The notes beneath the pieces were generated by a model, which saw only the letters and a program-made list of their open reading frames with translations, was not told where the DNA came from and did not search any database. The translations under genes and the position numbers were made by a program. A stretch of 64,000 bases of DNA from Hevea brasiliensis (taxonomy: Eukaryota; Streptophyta; Magnoliopsida; Malpighiales; Euphorbiaceae), in contig NC_079498.1 in assembly GCF_030052815.1 (NCBI RefSeq), forward strand, positions 83,190,992-83,254,991, in the 5' to 3' direction. Shown piece after piece: positions 62,258-64,000 of this stretch. Position 1 is the stretch's first letter, and every line of letters starts with the position of its first letter.

Positions 62258-64000
62258 TGTGACACCCCTTACCCGTGTACAATATATCTGAGTAAGCAAT
62301 GTCACACAGTGTATTGGCACCCTCTATTTTAATTTAATCAATTTTTGTCATAGTTTTGAATATAACTTGTGAAATATAATATATTTGAGCCATTTATCGA
62401 AATTATAATTTATTTGAGGTTCCGAACATTTTATAGAAAATCCGGCAGAGTACCGGCTAAAAATGGAGAAAACAGTTCTTCGGAACCTGTGAAAAACACT
62501 TCCAATAATCGTATTCAATCATTCTTAAACTCCAATGTCATCACAAACTCAATATTTTTCAACAACATTTCTCAATCAATCATTTCTCAGGGTACTCATA
62601 TATAAGCAATGAATAAATACTCAAATTTTTCCATACATAACCACAAATCTTTATTATTTACATGAACATCAAAATACATTACATAAGTTTCATTTACACA
62701 AAGGAAAATAAAAATTAGTTACAAAATACCCAAAATGAAGCCTAGTGTCCTACCAATGCACTGTGGAAGGTGAGGTGACACGGACCTGCGTAGTCTGCAG
62801 GATGGACTCACGCAGTCTGCGGTCTACTGGGCTCACGATCAGTATCTCCAGAACCTACGCGTGGCAAAAGCAATGCGCTAAGCAATGATGCTTAGTGGTG
62901 CAATAATAAAATAAAAGAAAATAGCAGAAAATAAATATGTATTTAATGTATATGTCTTATTTGTTTTGTATCTGTTACATTCATTTATTTCTTTAACTTT
63001 GTCCATTTTCATTTATTTGGTTGCCCAAGTAACCTATCTTCGACGCATCGGATGGATAAACGTAACCGGCATCGGGTATCGAGTACCTCGCCGTCACACC
63101 ATCGGTCACATATGTATCTCCCATAAATGTAACAGCCTAACAAGTCAGAATAATATTAGGCACGAGGCCTAGTCTCAACACAATATCAAAATGGCTAAAA
63201 GCCATAAAATCACAGAATGGCATAATGCCATGTGCAGTCCTGCTAACTAAACCCTATTGGCATGCCAAACTATCCAAACCAATCTTGTTAGGTATACTAG
63301 GGCATTTGATACTTTAAAATTCTTTAGTTTGTGAATTTCAAGATTTGGTGTCACTATTCACTTCATTAGTCAACAAAAATGTTGACTTTTGGATAGAAAA
63401 TAGGTGCATTGGTTTTAACACTCCCAATGTACCACATTTTGCATTTAAAACTTGTTGGAATTAATCACCAAATCCATTTCGAAGCTTAGCACTAAGGGGC
63501 AGAATTTTCAGTTTTTGTACCATAAGTTTACTGTTCCATTAGGGACTGTTACATTGGAAATTTGAGGAAATGGTAAACATGAAAGTTGTTCCTTATTTTA
63601 TCTAGTTGAATTTATTTTTTTGAATTACTCCATTTGGAGTTTTGTAGCTCCAGATATGGTCCAAAAACCATAGCTGGCCGGATTTCCAATCTGCAGAATT
63701 TACCAAATCTACAGTACCATGAACAGCGACTGCCACTGCCTTGTTGAATAGGTTCTTGTCATAATTTGGGATAGGTTTCTTCGTGAAAATTGTTTTTCTA
63801 TATCTCATCTTGTTGTTGTAAAATTTTCAGGTCAAATGGACCATTCTACAGTGAGTTATGGACAAATGAACAGTTACTGTACTGTTCATTTGGTCATTCT
63901 GCAGAATTTGCTTGCAGGGTATCCGGATTAGGGCCAACTTTTGGTCCACTTGCTTTGGTCTTTTGGCCATGGTTTCTTCAGCAAAATTGTGCCATTATAA
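62258..64000 (-). repeat. F: gypsy LTR (H-like), cut by window end
   Basis: On the plus strand it starts TGTGACACCCCTTACCC, as H does, directly after ggtgtggaca of copia LTR E0. It follows H's sequence for the 1.74 kb visible, including gttgactttt and the ccatttggagttttgtagct block near 63632. Whether it is a solo LTR or the start of a full element cannot be seen. Left flank ggaca is the expected TSD. Confidence 0.88.

Overview
This 64 kb window is plant nuclear DNA, almost certainly heterochromatin or intergenic DNA of a seed plant with abundant LTR retrotransposons. It is AT-rich, has no recognisable host gene, rRNA or tRNA gene, and every coding trace is a retrotransposon gag or pol. The primer-binding sites all match the 3' end of plant initiator-Met tRNA. 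The species cannot be named from sequence alone; a eudicot is a guess.

Nearly all of the window is a nest of LTR retrotransposons. Insertion junctions were resolved from TG...CA LTR ends plus matching 5-bp target-site duplications (TSDs). From left to right: (A) 1-6308, a minus-strand Ty3/gypsy element cut by the window edge (RT, protease, gag, PBS and 5' LTR present); 6309-6767, about 460 bp of unassigned sequence; then an outer minus-strand Ty1/copia LTR (E0) that starts at 6768, is split by later insertions and resumes at 60641-62257. Inside E0 sit a solo gypsy LTR (L1, 6886-21512, TSD ggtcc) that contains a complete gypsy element B (9085-20249, TSD ctgag), and an opposite-orientation solo copia LTR (E1, 21550-60635, TSD ttaag).

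E1 contains gypsy element D (23452-60423, TSD cgatt). D is broken by a solo LTR S1 in pol (29273-33202, TSD aatgg), by a complete copia element C in the integrase (34325-43870, TSD gatag), and in its 3' LTR by a solo LTR H (47119-59432, TSD catgc). H contains element G (49983-59189, TSD ctagg), which has two nearly identical 4 kb LTRs and only about 1.1 kb of non-coding interior. At 62258 another minus-strand LTR (F) interrupts E0 and runs off the window. The deepest path is E0 > E1 > D > H > G, five levels.

Elements B and D are one family: gag with a CCHC knuckle, aspartic protease (D-P-G), RT, RNase H, integrase and a C-terminal chromodomain-like tail, as in chromoviruses of the Tekay/Del type. 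Both carry stops and frameshifts. Both also carry, at the same codon just after the integrase catalytic Glu, a 74-bp AT-rich GT...AG insertion. It contains stops, and its removal restores the integrase frame, so it looks like a spliceosomal intron inside pol. This is the most unusual observation in the window. Element C is a copia element lacking a recognisable protease. Its long leader carries an array of short tandem hairpin-forming repeats.

Small differences between paired LTRs often turn CAG or CTG into CG-containing strings, which looks like a consensus-sequencing artefact at methylated sites and should be kept in mind when dating insertions.
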